The notes beneath the pieces were generated by a model. That model saw only the letters and a list, made by a program, of their open reading frames with translations, was not told where the DNA came from and searched no databases. Shown piece by piece: positions 25,658 to 34,713 of a stretch of DNA of 64,000 bases. Position numbers and translations under genes: made by a program. Every line of letters starts with the position of its first letter. The first letter of the stretch is position 1. Origin of the DNA: Actinomycetes bacterium (GTDB taxonomy: Bacteria > Actinomycetota > CALGFH01); the NCBI GenBank assembly GCA_036000965.1, contig DASYUT010000108.1, positions 1-64,000 of the forward strand, in the 5' to 3' direction.

Positions 25658-27439
25658 GTGAAACCCCTGCTGGGCGCCATGCGCTCGCACGCCTGCGGCG
25701 GCCTGCGGGTCACCCACACCGGCCAGGAGGTGCGCCTGGCCGGCTGGGTCGCCCGCCGCCGCGACCACGGTGGGCTCATCTTCCTCGACCTGCGGGACGC
25801 GTCCGGCGTCGTCCAGGTCGTCGTGCACCCCGAGCAGGCGCCCGCGGCCGCGGCAGCCGCCCACGAGGTGCGGACCGAGGACTGCGTCCGGGTGACCGGG
25901 ATGGTGATGCCGCGGCCGGCCGGCAACGAGAACCCGGACCTGCCCACCGGCGAGGTCGAGGTCCTGGCCAGCGACCTGGAGGTGCTCGCCCGCTCGGCCA
26001 CGCCCCCGTTCCCGGTCGAGGACCGGGTCGAGGTCGACGAGGTCCTGCGGCTGCGCCACCGGTACCTGGACCTGCGCCGCCCGGCCGGGCGGCGGGCGCT
26101 CGCGGCCCGGGCCAGGACCAACTCGGTGCTGCGCCGGGTCCTCGAGGAGCGCGGCTTCCTGGAGGTGGAGACCCCTTATCTGACCCGCTCCACGCCGGAG
26201 GGGGCGCGCGACTTCCTGGTCCCCACCCACCTGCAGCCGGGCCAGTTCTACGCTCTGCCCCAGTCACCGCAGCTGTTCAAGCAGCTGCTGATGGTGGCCG
26301 GCGTCGAGCGCTACTACCAGATCGTGCGCTGCTTCCGGGACGAGGCGCTGCGGGCCGAGCGGCAGCCCGAGTTCACCCAGCTCGACATCGAGTTGTCCTT
26401 CATGGACGAGGAGGACGTCTATGGGCTGAGCGAGGAGCTGATGGCCGCGGTGTGGCGCGAGGTCCTGGGCGTCGAGGTGCCGACACCGTTCCCGCGCATG
26501 CCCTACGCCGAGGCCATGCGCCGGTTCGGCTCCGACAAGCCGGACCTACGCTACGGCATGGAGCTGGTCGACCTCGGCGAGGTGTTCGCCGGCTCCGGGG
26601 TCGGCGTGCTGGCCGGGGCGCTCGAGGCGGGCGGCTCGGTGCTCGGGATCGTCGTGCCCGGCGGCGCGGACCTGACCCGCAAGCAGGTCGACGCCCTGTC
26701 GGGCTGGGCCAGGGGCCGGGGCGCCAAGGGCCTGGCCTGGGTGGCGGTCGAGCAGGACGGGCTGCGGTCGCCGCTGGACAAGTTCTTCTCCGAGCCCGAG
26801 CGGGCCGGGCTGCGCCGGGCGACCGGCGCGAGCCCCGGGGACCTGGTGCTCATCGTCGCCGACCGGACCCTGCTGGCCCAGACGGTCCTCGGCGAGCTGC
26901 GGACCCGGCTGGCGGCCGAGCGCGGGCTGGTGCCCGAGGGCCAGTGGGCGTTCCTGTGGGTCACCGACTTCCCGATGTTCGAGTGGGACGAGCAGGCAGG
27001 GCGCTGGGACGCGACCCACCACCCGTTCACCTCGCCCGCGCAGAAGTGGGAGGAGACCTTCCCCGACACCCCGGCCGAGGCCACCGCCCGCGCCTACGAC
27101 CTGGTCCTCAACGGCGTCGAGCTGGGCGGCGGGAGCATCCGTATCCACCGGGCCGAGGTGCAGCGCAAGGTGTTCGAGCTGCTCGGCATCGACCCGGACG
27201 AGGCCGAGCGGAAGTTCGGCTTCCTGCTGCGGGGGCTGTCGTTCGGCGCCCCGCCCCACGGCGGGATCGCTTTCGGCCTTGACCGGGTGGTGAGCGTGGC
27301 CCTCGGGGCCGACTCGATCCGCGAGGTGATCGCCTTCCCCAAGACCCAGTCCGGCTCCGACCCGCTGACCGGCGCACCCAGCGAGGTGGCGGACGAGCAG
27401 CTGGCTGAGGTCCTGCTGAAGCATCTGGCGAAGCCGTGA
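25658..27439 (+). CDS. aspS: Aspartyl-tRNA synthetase
   Basis: Charges tRNA-Asp (in actinobacteria often also tRNA-Asn). 593 residues, normal bacterial length. It has an N-terminal OB domain (SHACGGLRVTHTGQEVRL, DLRDASGVVQVVV), class II motif 2 in CFRDEALRAERQPEFTQLD, the bacterial GAD insertion in the middle, and motif 3 GIAFGLDRVV near the end. GTG 25658 has AAGGAG nine bases ahead. No gatCAB in view to judge whether it is non-discriminating. Confidence 0.97.
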   Translation: MKPLLGAMRSHACGGLRVTHTGQEVRLAGWVARRRDHGGLIFLDLRDASGVVQVVVHPEQAPAAAAAAHEVRTEDCVRVTGMVMPRPAGNENPDLPTGEVEVLASDLEVLARSATPPFPVEDRVEVDEVLRLRHRYLDLRRPAGRRALAARARTNSVLRRVLEERGFLEVETPYLTRSTPEGARDFLVPTHLQPGQFYALPQSPQLFKQLLMVAGVERYYQIVRCFRDEALRAERQPEFTQLDIELSFMDEEDVYGLSEELMAAVWREVLGVEVPTPFPRMPYAEAMRRFGSDKPDLRYGMELVDLGEVFAGSGVGVLAGALEAGGSVLGIVVPGGADLTRKQVDALSGWARGRGAKGLAWVAVEQDGLRSPLDKFFSEPERAGLRRATGASPGDLVLIVADRTLLAQTVLGELRTRLAAERGLVPEGQWAFLWVTDFPMFEWDEQAGRWDATHHPFTSPAQKWEETFPDTPAEATARAYDLVLNGVELGGGSIRIHRAEVQRKVFELLGIDPDEAERKFGFLLRGLSFGAPPHGGIAFGLDRVVSVALGADSIREVIAFPKTQSGSDPLTGAPSEVADEQLAEVLLKHLAKP

Positions 27440-27799
27440 GCGCACACCCGGGTGGGTGGGACGTTTGGCGCATCCGCGAGTACTAGGGAAAGCTAGGGTG
27501 AACTGACTAGCCTCGGCTTGCCCAGACCGGCTGACGGTGATTGAATACCGCTCGCGGCAGCGCCCGACGGTGTACGTGACCTGGCATTTCGTTTGCGCCA
27601 ACACTTCGACGTCGGGGACCGTGCTCACGGTCGCGGCAGGCACCCCTACCCGGGGTACCGGAAACGGCCGGGGCGGTCCCCACCCTGTTTTCTTCGTGAG
27701 AGCAGGTGCAAACGTCGACCAGGGACGGCACCGTGGAGCGCTGCCGCGCCACGTCCACCGGGGAGCGGTCGCCCCTGGGGTCACCGGTCCTCGGGCTGG
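27440..27799. other. Intergenic region between aspS and the ABC remnant
   Basis: 360 bases, noticeably less GC-rich at 27475-27620 than the flanking genes. It holds several TAG-rich hexamers (27484-27512) and a 19-bp tandem duplication at its right end. Short frames exist on both strands but none has a credible start site or composition. No RNA gene signature recognised. Confidence 0.4.
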
Positions 27800-27816
27800 T
27801 CACCGGTCCTCGGGCT
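27779..27816. repeat. 19-bp tandem duplication at the stop of the ABC remnant
   Basis: Exact copies at 27779-27797 and 27798-27816; each carries the TGA stop (minus strand) of the remnant gene. Confidence 0.9.
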
Positions 27817-28087
27817 GGGCCGCCTCCAGGTAGGCGGCGGCATGCAGCGTGAACAGCTCGGCGTAGGTCTGCCCGCGCCGTAGCAGCTCCTCGTGCGTGA
27901 CCGTCTCCAGGACGCGGCCGTCGCCGAGCACGTAGATGCGGTCGGCCGACAGGATCCGCAGCCCGTGCCGGACGAGCTGGGGGAGCCGCCTGACGTCGAC
28001 CTTGGCCTCGGGGTCGGGCTGGGTGTCGTAGATCGTCGCGGTCGGCTCCTCGACCGCCGGCTGGTCAGCAGGTTCCACATGCACCAC
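27800..28087 (-). pseudogene. Internally deleted ABC exporter remnant
   Basis: About 95 codons, in frame. The first ~47 residues (EPADQPAVEEPT..., then RRLPQLVRHGLRIL) resemble the cytoplasmic N-terminus of an actinobacterial ABC exporter. The remainder reads SADRIYVLGDGRVLETVTHEELL and YAELFTLHAAAYLEAA, which is the end of an exporter's nucleotide-binding domain (after the H-loop). The membrane domain, Walker A, signature and Walker B are all missing. So a deletion of well over 400 codons joined the ends in frame. Start uncertain (GTG 28087, 28084 or 28078). Unlikely to have transporter function. Confidence 0.65.
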
Positions 28088-28169
28088 CGATCGCTTCGTC
28101 GCGGGCCAAGGCCAGGCCGGCCCCGTTGCGGTACCCCATTCTCCCCGATGCACCCGACCCCGGCGGACG

Positions 28170-28175
28170 TAGGAT
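28170..28175 (+). promoter_or_regulatory. -10 box for a leaderless rarA mRNA
   Basis: TAGGAT ends nine bases before ATG 28185 with no SD between, again suggesting leaderless transcription. Confidence 0.5.
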
Positions 28176-28184
28176 GGGCCGGTC

Positions 28185-29624
28185 ATGGATCTGTTCAGTG
28201 CCCGGGCGGACGAGGAGGCGCGCGGCAGCGCTCCGCTCGCCGCCCGCATGCGCCCGCGCACCCTGGACGAGTTCGTCGGCCAGCGGCACGTGCTCGGCCC
28301 AGGCAGCGCGCTCCGCTCGCTGGTCGAGGCCGACGAGCTCCGCTCGGTGGTGCTCTGGGGGCCGGCCGGTACCGGCAAGACCTCGCTCGCCCACATCATC
28401 GCCGGCGCCACCCGCTCGAAGTTCGAGGAGCTGTCGGCCACCAGCGCCGGGGTCAAGGACGTGCGGGCCGTGCTCGCCGCGGCCCGGGAGCGGCTCGGCG
28501 CCCTCGGGCGGCGCACCATCCTGTTCATCGACGAGATCCACCGCTTCAACAAGGCCCAGCAGGACGCGCTCCTGCCCGGGGTCGAGGACCGCACCGTGGT
28601 CCTGGTCGGGGCGACCACCGAGAACCCGTTCTTCACCGTCAACGCCCCGCTGATGAGCCGCTCGCTGCTGTTCCGGCTCGAGCCCCTGGACGCCCGGGAC
28701 CTCGAGACGATCCTGCGCCGCGCCCTGGCCGACCCCGAGCGCGGCCTGGGCGGCAGCGGCCTCGCCCTGGACGACGACGCCCTCGCCCACCTGGTCGACC
28801 GGGCCGACGGCGACGCCCGCCACGGGCTGAACGCGCTGGAGGCGGCCGCCCTGGTGGTCGCCTCGCGAGGCGACCGGCGCATCGCCCTGGCCGACATCGA
28901 GGACGCCCTGCAGCGCCCCCGGGTGGTCTACGACCGCGCCGGCGACCAGCACTACGACGTCGCCAGCGCCTTCATCAAGAGCATCCGCGGCTCCGACCCC
29001 GACGCCGCCCTGCACTACCTGGCCCGTATGCTGGCCGCAGGCGAGGACCCCCGGTTCATCGCCCGCCGCCTGGTCATCTCGGCCAGCGAGGACGTCGGCC
29101 TGGCCGACCCGGCCGCGCTGGGGGTGGCGGTGGCCGCCTTCCAGGCGCTCGAGCTCATCGGGCTCCCCGAGGCCCGCCTCAACCTGGCAGAGGCGGTGGT
29201 CTACCTCGCCCTCGCGCCCAAGTCCAACAGCGCCTACCTCGCCCTGGCGGCCGCCCAGGCCGAGCTCGAGTCGGGCCGGCCCGGGCGGGTCCCCGGCCAC
29301 CTGCAGTCCGCCAGCCACCCGGGCGAGAAGGCCTTCGGCATCGGCGCCGGCTACGTCTACCCCCACGACCGGCCGGGCCACTGGGTGGAGCAGCGTTACC
29401 TGCCCGAGGGACTCCGGGGCGGCTACTACACCCCGTCGGACCAGGGGCGGGAGCCGCAGTTGGCCGACGCCTGGCAGCGACGAGGTAGACTGCGCGCTGC
29501 CGTACCGCCCAGCGATTCCGGGAAGCACCGGGCGGGCGGTCGCACGCCGCCCGAGCCGCCGGTCCGCCGGGAGGTGAGGCGCGCCCGACCGGACCCGCCC
29601 GACCCCGAGGAGCCGACCCCGTGA
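28185..29624 (+). CDS. rarA: Replication-associated recombination protein A (MgsA/RarA AAA+ ATPase)
   Basis: RarA acts at stalled replication forks. Of 479 residues, Walker A GPAGTGKT is at 59-66, Walker B ILFIDEIHRF near 107-116, and sensor region VGATTENPFFTVN follows. The C-terminal tetramerisation domain has YLARMLAAGEDPRFIARRL and SASEDVGLADP. The last ~50 residues form a Pro/Arg-rich tail beyond the normal end (..GREPQLA). Its stop overlaps the GTG of the next gene (GTGA). A rarA-to-alaS arrangement is normal for actinobacteria. Confidence 0.95.
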   Translation: MDLFSARADEEARGSAPLAARMRPRTLDEFVGQRHVLGPGSALRSLVEADELRSVVLWGPAGTGKTSLAHIIAGATRSKFEELSATSAGVKDVRAVLAAARERLGALGRRTILFIDEIHRFNKAQQDALLPGVEDRTVVLVGATTENPFFTVNAPLMSRSLLFRLEPLDARDLETILRRALADPERGLGGSGLALDDDALAHLVDRADGDARHGLNALEAAALVVASRGDRRIALADIEDALQRPRVVYDRAGDQHYDVASAFIKSIRGSDPDAALHYLARMLAAGEDPRFIARRLVISASEDVGLADPAALGVAVAAFQALELIGLPEARLNLAEAVVYLALAPKSNSAYLALAAAQAELESGRPGRVPGHLQSASHPGEKAFGIGAGYVYPHDRPGHWVEQRYLPEGLRGGYYTPSDQGREPQLADAWQRRGRLRAAVPPSDSGKHRAGGRTPPEPPVRREVRRARPDPPDPEEPTP

Positions 29625-30013
29625 GCATGCTCGACTACGCCTGGTTCGCCGTTGCCGTGCTGGTCGGCGTGGCCGTGATCTTCCTGTGCGCGGTGCTCTG
29701 GAACGTGTTCCGGGTCATCGACTCCACCAAGGACCTGATCGACGGGGTGACCAGGCAGACCGTGCCGCTGCTCGGCGAGGTCAACACCACCGTCGGCCTG
29801 GTCAACCAGGAGCTCGCCCGGGTCGACGGCATCCTGTCCACCGCCGAGACGGTGGCGGCGTCGGTCGGCGGCATGGTCAACGTCGTCTCCTCCACGATCT
29901 CCAGCCCCCTGGTCAAGCTGAGCGCGTTCGCCTACGGGCTGCGCAAGGCGGTGGGCAAGGCGACCGAGGAGGGGCAGCCCACCAAGCGGCGGCGCAGGCG
30001 GTTCCGGCGATGA
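29621..30013 (+). CDS. DUF948-type single-span membrane protein
   Basis: 130 residues: an N-terminal span at about 5-28, then a helical region with regular hydrophobic spacing (predicted coiled coil, residues 35-100), and a basic tail KRRRRRFRR. This is the plan of DUF948 proteins found next to alaS in actinobacteria; function unknown. GTG overlaps the rarA stop. Confidence 0.8.
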   Translation: MSMLDYAWFAVAVLVGVAVIFLCAVLWNVFRVIDSTKDLIDGVTRQTVPLLGEVNTTVGLVNQELARVDGILSTAETVAASVGGMVNVVSSTISSPLVKLSAFAYGLRKAVGKATEEGQPTKRRRRRFRR

Positions 30014-30184
30014 CGTGCCGGCGGGTTCGGGCAGCCCCAGGGGGGTGCCCCGGTGAGGCGCCGGAAGGGCCTGGGAACCCCAGAGGATGCCCTGGTGAAG
30101 CGCCGGAGGGGTTCGGGCAGCCCCGCGGGGGTGCCCCGGTGACGTGCCGGAGGGGTTCGGGGAGCCCCGCGGGGGTGCCCCGGT
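30009..30184. repeat. ~44-bp tandem repeats filling the gap between two small membrane-protein genes
   Basis: About four copies, the last two nearly identical, each starting with a TGA-containing segment (ATGACGTG, GGTGAGGCG, GGTGAAGCG, GGTGACGTG). The first copy holds the stop of the DUF948 gene, and the edge of the last gives the GTG start of the next gene. Confidence 0.88.
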
Positions 30185-30431
30185 GAAGCGACTGTTCTGG
30201 GCGACGCTCGGCGTCGGCGCCGGTGCGGCGCTTGGCGTCGGGGCGGTACGCTGGGCATCCAGGACGGCCGAGCGGCTCGCGCCCTCGTCCCTCGGGCGGC
30301 GCACGCTGGAGGCGGCCGGCGAGTGGCGGGTCAGGCTGGCCGAGGCGCTCGAGGAGGGCCGCTCGGCCATGGCTGACCGCGAGGCGGAGCTGCGAGCTCA
30401 GCACGCCGGACCGGGGAACGAGGCGACCTGA
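30183..30431 (+). CDS. Small single-span membrane protein (DUF6167-like)
   Basis: 82 residues starting VKRLFWATLGVGAGAALGV, one N-terminal span (about 5-23), then a charged helical region. Small proteins of this plan sit between the DUF948 gene and alaS in many actinobacteria. GTG 30183 is selected because the frame before it is repeat sequence. Family name given from memory. Confidence 0.65.
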   Translation: MKRLFWATLGVGAGAALGVGAVRWASRTAERLAPSSLGRRTLEAAGEWRVRLAEALEEGRSAMADREAELRAQHAGPGNEAT

Positions 30432-30492
30432 CGCCTCGGCCTGGTTCGGCGGGGAGTCCAAGGCTTCCGTCTAGCGAACGAGGTCCAAGCTC

Positions 30493-33165
30493 ATGAACTC
30501 GATGGAGATCAGACGCCGGTTCACCGACTACTTCGTCGAGCGCGGGCACCGGCTGGTGCCCTCCAGCTCGCTCATCCCGAACGACCCCACCCTGCTGCTG
30601 ACCAACGCGGGGATGAACCAGTTCAAGCCCTACTTCCTGGGCGAGGTGCTGCCCGAGTTCACCCGGGCCACCAGCGTGCAGAAGTGCGCCCGCACCGGCG
30701 ACATCGAGAACGTCGGCCTCACCAGCAGGCACCTGACGTTCTTCGAGATGCTCGGCAACTTCTCGTTCGGCGACTACTTCAAGGCCGAGGCCATCGCCTA
30801 CGCCCACGAGCTGGTCACCGAGCGCTTCGGCCTCGAGCCCGACCGCCTCTGGGCCACCGTCTACCTCGACGACGACAAGGCCGTCGGCTACTGGCAGGAG
30901 GTCGGCATCCCGCTCGAGCGCATCCAGCGGCTCGGCAAGGAGGACAACTTCTGGTCGATGGGCGTGGCCGGCCCGTGCGGCCCGTGCTCGGAGATCCACT
31001 ACGACCGCGGCCCCGCCTATGGCACGGAGGGCGGCCCTGCGGTCGACCCGGAGCGCTACCTCGAGATCTGGAACCTCGTGTTCATGCAGAACATCCGCGA
31101 TGACGACTACAACATCGTCGGCGAGCTGCCCAAGAAGAACATCGACACGGGCCTGGGCCTCGAGCGGACGGCGATGGTCCTGCAGGGGGTCCCCAACCTG
31201 TTCGAGACCGACGTCTACACCCCCATCCTGCACGTGGTCCAGGACGTCGCCAAGCGGCCGTACGGCCGCGACCACCGCACCGACGTGTCGATCCGGGTCG
31301 TCACCGAGCACTCCCGCACCGCCAGCTTCCTGATCGCCGACGGGGTCCTGCCCTCCAACGAGGGCCGCGGCTACGTGCTGCGCCGGCTGCTGCGACGGGC
31401 GGTGCGCCACGCCCGCCTGCTGGGCGTGGACGACCTCGCCCTGCCCGCGGTGACCGCGCAGGTGGTCGACACCCTGGGCGAGGCCTGGCCGGAGCTGGTC
31501 GAGCAGCGCTCGCTCATCACCCAGGTGGTGGCAAGCGAGGAGGAGTCGTTCTCGCGCACCCTGCGCCAGGGCTCGACCCTGCTCGACTCGGCCATCGCCA
31601 CCGCCAGGGAGCGGGGCGGCACGGTCCTGGACGGCGAGACCGCGTTCCGGCTCCACGACACCTACGGGTTCCCGCTGGAGCTCACCCTGGAGGCGGCCGA
31701 GGAGGCCGGGCTCTCAGTCGACCGGGACAGCTTCGCCGTGCTCATGGAGGACCAGCGGCGCCGGGCCAAGGAGGCCCGCAAGCAGCTCGCGGGCGCCCAG
31801 CGCAAGGTCGAGGCGTACCGGGACCTGGCCGCGCGCTTCGGGCCGACCACCTTCGTCGGCTACGAGCGCACCGACGCCGAGGCGCGCATCCTCGGGCTGC
31901 TGCACGACGGCGAGGAGCTGACTGCCGCGGCAAAGGGCGACCAGGTCGAGCTGGTCCTGGACCGCTCGCCGTTCTATGCCGAGGGCGGCGGCCAGGTGGG
32001 GGACACCGGCACCGTCCGCACCGTCGACGGGGCCGTGCTCGAGGTCACCGACACCCGGCCCGGGCTGCAGGGCTTCCACGTCCACAGCGCCCGGGTGGCC
32101 AGCGGCAAGGTGCGTCCCGGCGAGGAGGTCCTGGCCGAGGTCGACGTGCCCCGGCGGGAGGCCGTGGCGCGCAGCCACTCGGCCACCCACGTGCTGCACG
32201 CGGCCCTGCGCCGGGTGCTGGGCGAGCACGCCAGGCAGCAGGGGTCGCTGGTCGACGCCGGGCGCCTGCGCTTCGACTTCGCCCACTTCTCGGCTGTGGC
32301 CCCCGACGAGCTGGCCGAGGTCGAGTCGTTGGTGAACCGCCACCTGATCGAGGACCCGGAGGTCCGGGTCTGGCACGCGACCCAGCCCGAGGCGGTCGCG
32401 GCCGGGGCGATCGCCATGTTCGGGGAGAAGTACGGTGAGGTCGTGCGGATCGTGGACATCGGCGACTTCTCCCGCGAGCTGTGCGGCGGCACCCACGTCG
32501 GCCACGGCAGCCAGGTCGGACCCGTCCGCATCCTGGGGGAGTCGTCCATCGGGTCGAACCTGCGCCGGGTCGAGGCGCTCACCGGCTTCGACGCGCTCCG
32601 CTACGCCGACCTCGAGCGGCGCCTGCTCGCCGAGGTGACCGCGCTGCTGCGCGCGGGCCGGCCCGAGGACGCGCCCGAGCAGCTCCGGCGCAAGCTCGAG
32701 CAGCTCGCCGAGGCCCAGCGGGAGCTCGAGCGGGTGAAGGCGGCCGGCCTGGAGGCCCGGGCGGCCGAGCTGGCCGGCCGGGCGGGCGGCGGTGCCGGCC
32801 CCTTCTACGTCGTGGAGCAGGTGGGGGAGGCCAACGCCGACGAGCTGCGCCGGATGGCCACGGCCGTGCGCGACCGGCTCGCCGGCCGGCCGGGCGCGGT
32901 GGTCCTCGGCGCGACCACCAGCGGCAAGGCGGCGCTGGTGGCCGTGGTCACCAGGGACCTGGCCGACCGCGGCCTGGCCGCCCGCGACGTGCTGACGCCG
33001 GCCGCGCGCGCGGTCGGCGGGGGCGCGGGCGGCAAGGGCGACCTGGCCAGCGCCGGCGGCCGGGACCCGTCGCGGCTGGCCGAGGCGCTGGCTGTGGCCG
33101 GGGCCGAGGCGCGCCGGCGCATCGAGCCGCTCCACGCCGGGGGCTCTGGGCAGGCGCTCCAGTGA
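30493..33165 (+). CDS. alaS: Alanyl-tRNA synthetase
   Basis: 890 residues. Catalytic domain begins MNSMEIRRRFTDYFVERGH with motif segments FKPYFLGE and TFFEMLGNFSFGDYFK. The editing domain has the zinc-binding HSATHVLH and CGGTHVGH motifs for hydrolysing mischarged Ser/Gly-tRNA-Ala. The C-Ala domain ends with GGGAGGKGDLASAGG, the family end. Full length. It heads the alaS-ruvX-mltG-aroE group, all closely spaced or overlapping. Confidence 0.98.
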   Translation: MNSMEIRRRFTDYFVERGHRLVPSSSLIPNDPTLLLTNAGMNQFKPYFLGEVLPEFTRATSVQKCARTGDIENVGLTSRHLTFFEMLGNFSFGDYFKAEAIAYAHELVTERFGLEPDRLWATVYLDDDKAVGYWQEVGIPLERIQRLGKEDNFWSMGVAGPCGPCSEIHYDRGPAYGTEGGPAVDPERYLEIWNLVFMQNIRDDDYNIVGELPKKNIDTGLGLERTAMVLQGVPNLFETDVYTPILHVVQDVAKRPYGRDHRTDVSIRVVTEHSRTASFLIADGVLPSNEGRGYVLRRLLRRAVRHARLLGVDDLALPAVTAQVVDTLGEAWPELVEQRSLITQVVASEEESFSRTLRQGSTLLDSAIATARERGGTVLDGETAFRLHDTYGFPLELTLEAAEEAGLSVDRDSFAVLMEDQRRRAKEARKQLAGAQRKVEAYRDLAARFGPTTFVGYERTDAEARILGLLHDGEELTAAAKGDQVELVLDRSPFYAEGGGQVGDTGTVRTVDGAVLEVTDTRPGLQGFHVHSARVASGKVRPGEEVLAEVDVPRREAVARSHSATHVLHAALRRVLGEHARQQGSLVDAGRLRFDFAHFSAVAPDELAEVESLVNRHLIEDPEVRVWHATQPEAVAAGAIAMFGEKYGEVVRIVDIGDFSRELCGGTHVGHGSQVGPVRILGESSIGSNLRRVEALTGFDALRYADLERRLLAEVTALLRAGRPEDAPEQLRRKLEQLAEAQRELERVKAAGLEARAAELAGRAGGGAGPFYVVEQVGEANADELRRMATAVRDRLAGRPGAVVLGATTSGKAALVAVVTRDLADRGLAARDVLTPAARAVGGGAGGKGDLASAGGRDPSRLAEALAVAGAEARRRIEPLHAGGSGQALQ

Positions 33166-33196
33166 CTCCCCTCCGCCAGGGTCGCCACTGGCCCGG

Positions 33197-33658
33197 ATGA
33201 CCGGTCGCGTCCTCGGCCTGGACGTCGGCAGCCGCCGGCTCGGCGTCGCCGTGTCCGACCCGAGCGGCACGGTCGCCTCGCCCCTGGCCACGCTGCAGCG
33301 GCGCGGCCCGGCCGAGGACGCGAGCGCCCTCGGCCGGCTCGCGGCCGAGCAGGAGGCGGCCACGGTGGTGGTCGGGCTCCCGCTCACCCTGGCCGGCCGG
33401 GAGGGCCCGGCCGCCGCCGCGGTGCGCGCCTACGTCGGCGAGCTCCGGCCGCTCCTGCCCGGCCTGGTCTTCGACCTGGTCGACGAGCGGCTCTCGACCG
33501 CCGCGGCGGAGCGGGCGCTGATCTCGGGGGGCGTCCGCCGCCAGGGCCGGCGGGCCGTGGTCGACCAGGTCGCCGCCAGCCTCTTCCTGCAGACTTGGCT
33601 CGACAGGGCGCGGTCGGGGGAGGATGCGCCCGGTCGGCAGCTAGGAGGTCGCGGGTGA
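33197..33658 (+). CDS. ruvX: YqgF/RuvX RNase H-fold nuclease
   Basis: 153 residues with the RNase H-like start VLGLDVGSRRLGVAVSDP (catalytic Asp in GLDVG), VVVGLPLTLAGREG, and VDERLSTAAAE. Family members process the 5' end of pre-16S rRNA; an older proposal was Holliday junction resolution. The stop overlaps the mltG GTG. Confidence 0.93.
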   Translation: MTGRVLGLDVGSRRLGVAVSDPSGTVASPLATLQRRGPAEDASALGRLAAEQEAATVVVGLPLTLAGREGPAAAAVRAYVGELRPLLPGLVFDLVDERLSTAAAERALISGGVRRQGRRAVVDQVAASLFLQTWLDRARSGEDAPGRQLGGRG

Positions 33659-34713
33659 CCACGAGGGTGGAACGGCGGGTGCGGAGGCGCCGCCGCAGCC
33701 GCGGCCTGGTCGTCGTCCTTGCCTTCCTGGTGCTGGTCAGCGGCGTGCTGTACGGGGCGTTCACGCTCACCAGGGGCCGGGACGGGCCGAAGGTGGCGGC
33801 CGGCAAGCCGGTCACGCTGACCGTGCTCGCCGGCCAGGGCACCCGGGAGATCGCCACCGAGCTCGAGCGGCTCGGGGTGGTGGACAGTGCCGGGCGCTTC
33901 CGCCGGGTGGCCGCCGACCGCGGCCTGGACAGCGCGCTCCGGCCCGGCAGCTACTCGCTCGCCACCGGGATGCCGGTCGACCAGGTGCTCGACATCATGG
34001 CCAAAGGGCCGGGGGGCATCGCGCTGACCATCCCGGAGGGTTTCACCCAGAACCAGATTGTCGAGAAGCTGGTGACGGTGGGCCGCTTCAAGCGGGCCGA
34101 GGTCCTCGCCGCCATGCGCGGCCAGAAGCTGATCGCGCCCCACCGGCCCAAGGGCAAGCCGCTCGAAGGCCTGCTGTTCCCCCAGACCTACGAGATCAAG
34201 AAGGACGACACCCCGGCAACGGTCGTCCAGGCCATGCTCGACCAGCTCCAGGCCGTGCTCGCCAACTACGACCTGAGCGCGCGCCCGGGCGGCGTGAAGC
34301 TGACTCCCTACGAGATCCTCATCGTGGCCAGCATGATCGAGCGGGAGGCGAAGCTGCCCGGCGACCGGCCCAAGGTGGCCGCCGTCATCTACAACCGGCT
34401 CCGGCGCGACATGCCGCTCCAGGTCGACGCGACCATCCAGTACGCCTGGCGACTGCGGGGCAAGGTCAAGACCCGGCTCAGCCTCGAGGACCTCAAGATC
34501 GGCTCGCCGTACAACACCTACCGCAACGTCGGCCTGCCCCCGACCCCGATCGCCTCGCCCGGCGAGGAGTCCATCCAGGCCGCGCTGCAGCCGTCCAACG
34601 CCAACTGGCTCTACTACGTAGTCGTGGCGGCCGACGGCCGCAGCGCCTTCACGGCCGACTACCAGCAGTTCCTCAAGCTCAAGGAGCAGGCCAAGGCCGA
34701 CGGGGTGGCGTGA
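33655..34713 (+). CDS. mltG: Endolytic murein transglycosylase
   Basis: MltG cuts nascent glycan strands and so terminates peptidoglycan chains. 352 residues: basic cytoplasmic N-terminus, one span (about 19-40), LysM-like segment (VLAGQGTREIATELERLG), then the YceG catalytic domain with E229 in ASMIEREAK and the conserved YNRL and QVDATIQYA segments. GTG 33655 overlaps the ruvX stop (GTGA), and mltG in turn overlaps aroE the same way. Confidence 0.95.
   Translation: MTTRVERRVRRRRRSRGLVVVLAFLVLVSGVLYGAFTLTRGRDGPKVAAGKPVTLTVLAGQGTREIATELERLGVVDSAGRFRRVAADRGLDSALRPGSYSLATGMPVDQVLDIMAKGPGGIALTIPEGFTQNQIVEKLVTVGRFKRAEVLAAMRGQKLIAPHRPKGKPLEGLLFPQTYEIKKDDTPATVVQAMLDQLQAVLANYDLSARPGGVKLTPYEILIVASMIEREAKLPGDRPKVAAVIYNRLRRDMPLQVDATIQYAWRLRGKVKTRLSLEDLKIGSPYNTYRNVGLPPTPIASPGEESIQAALQPSNANWLYYVVVAADGRSAFTADYQQFLKLKEQAKADGVA

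Noticed and set aside
27537-27833. Possible 98-residue gene after aspS
   Set aside because: No SD, no recognisable fold, and it runs into the 19-bp duplication; composition is not gene-like.
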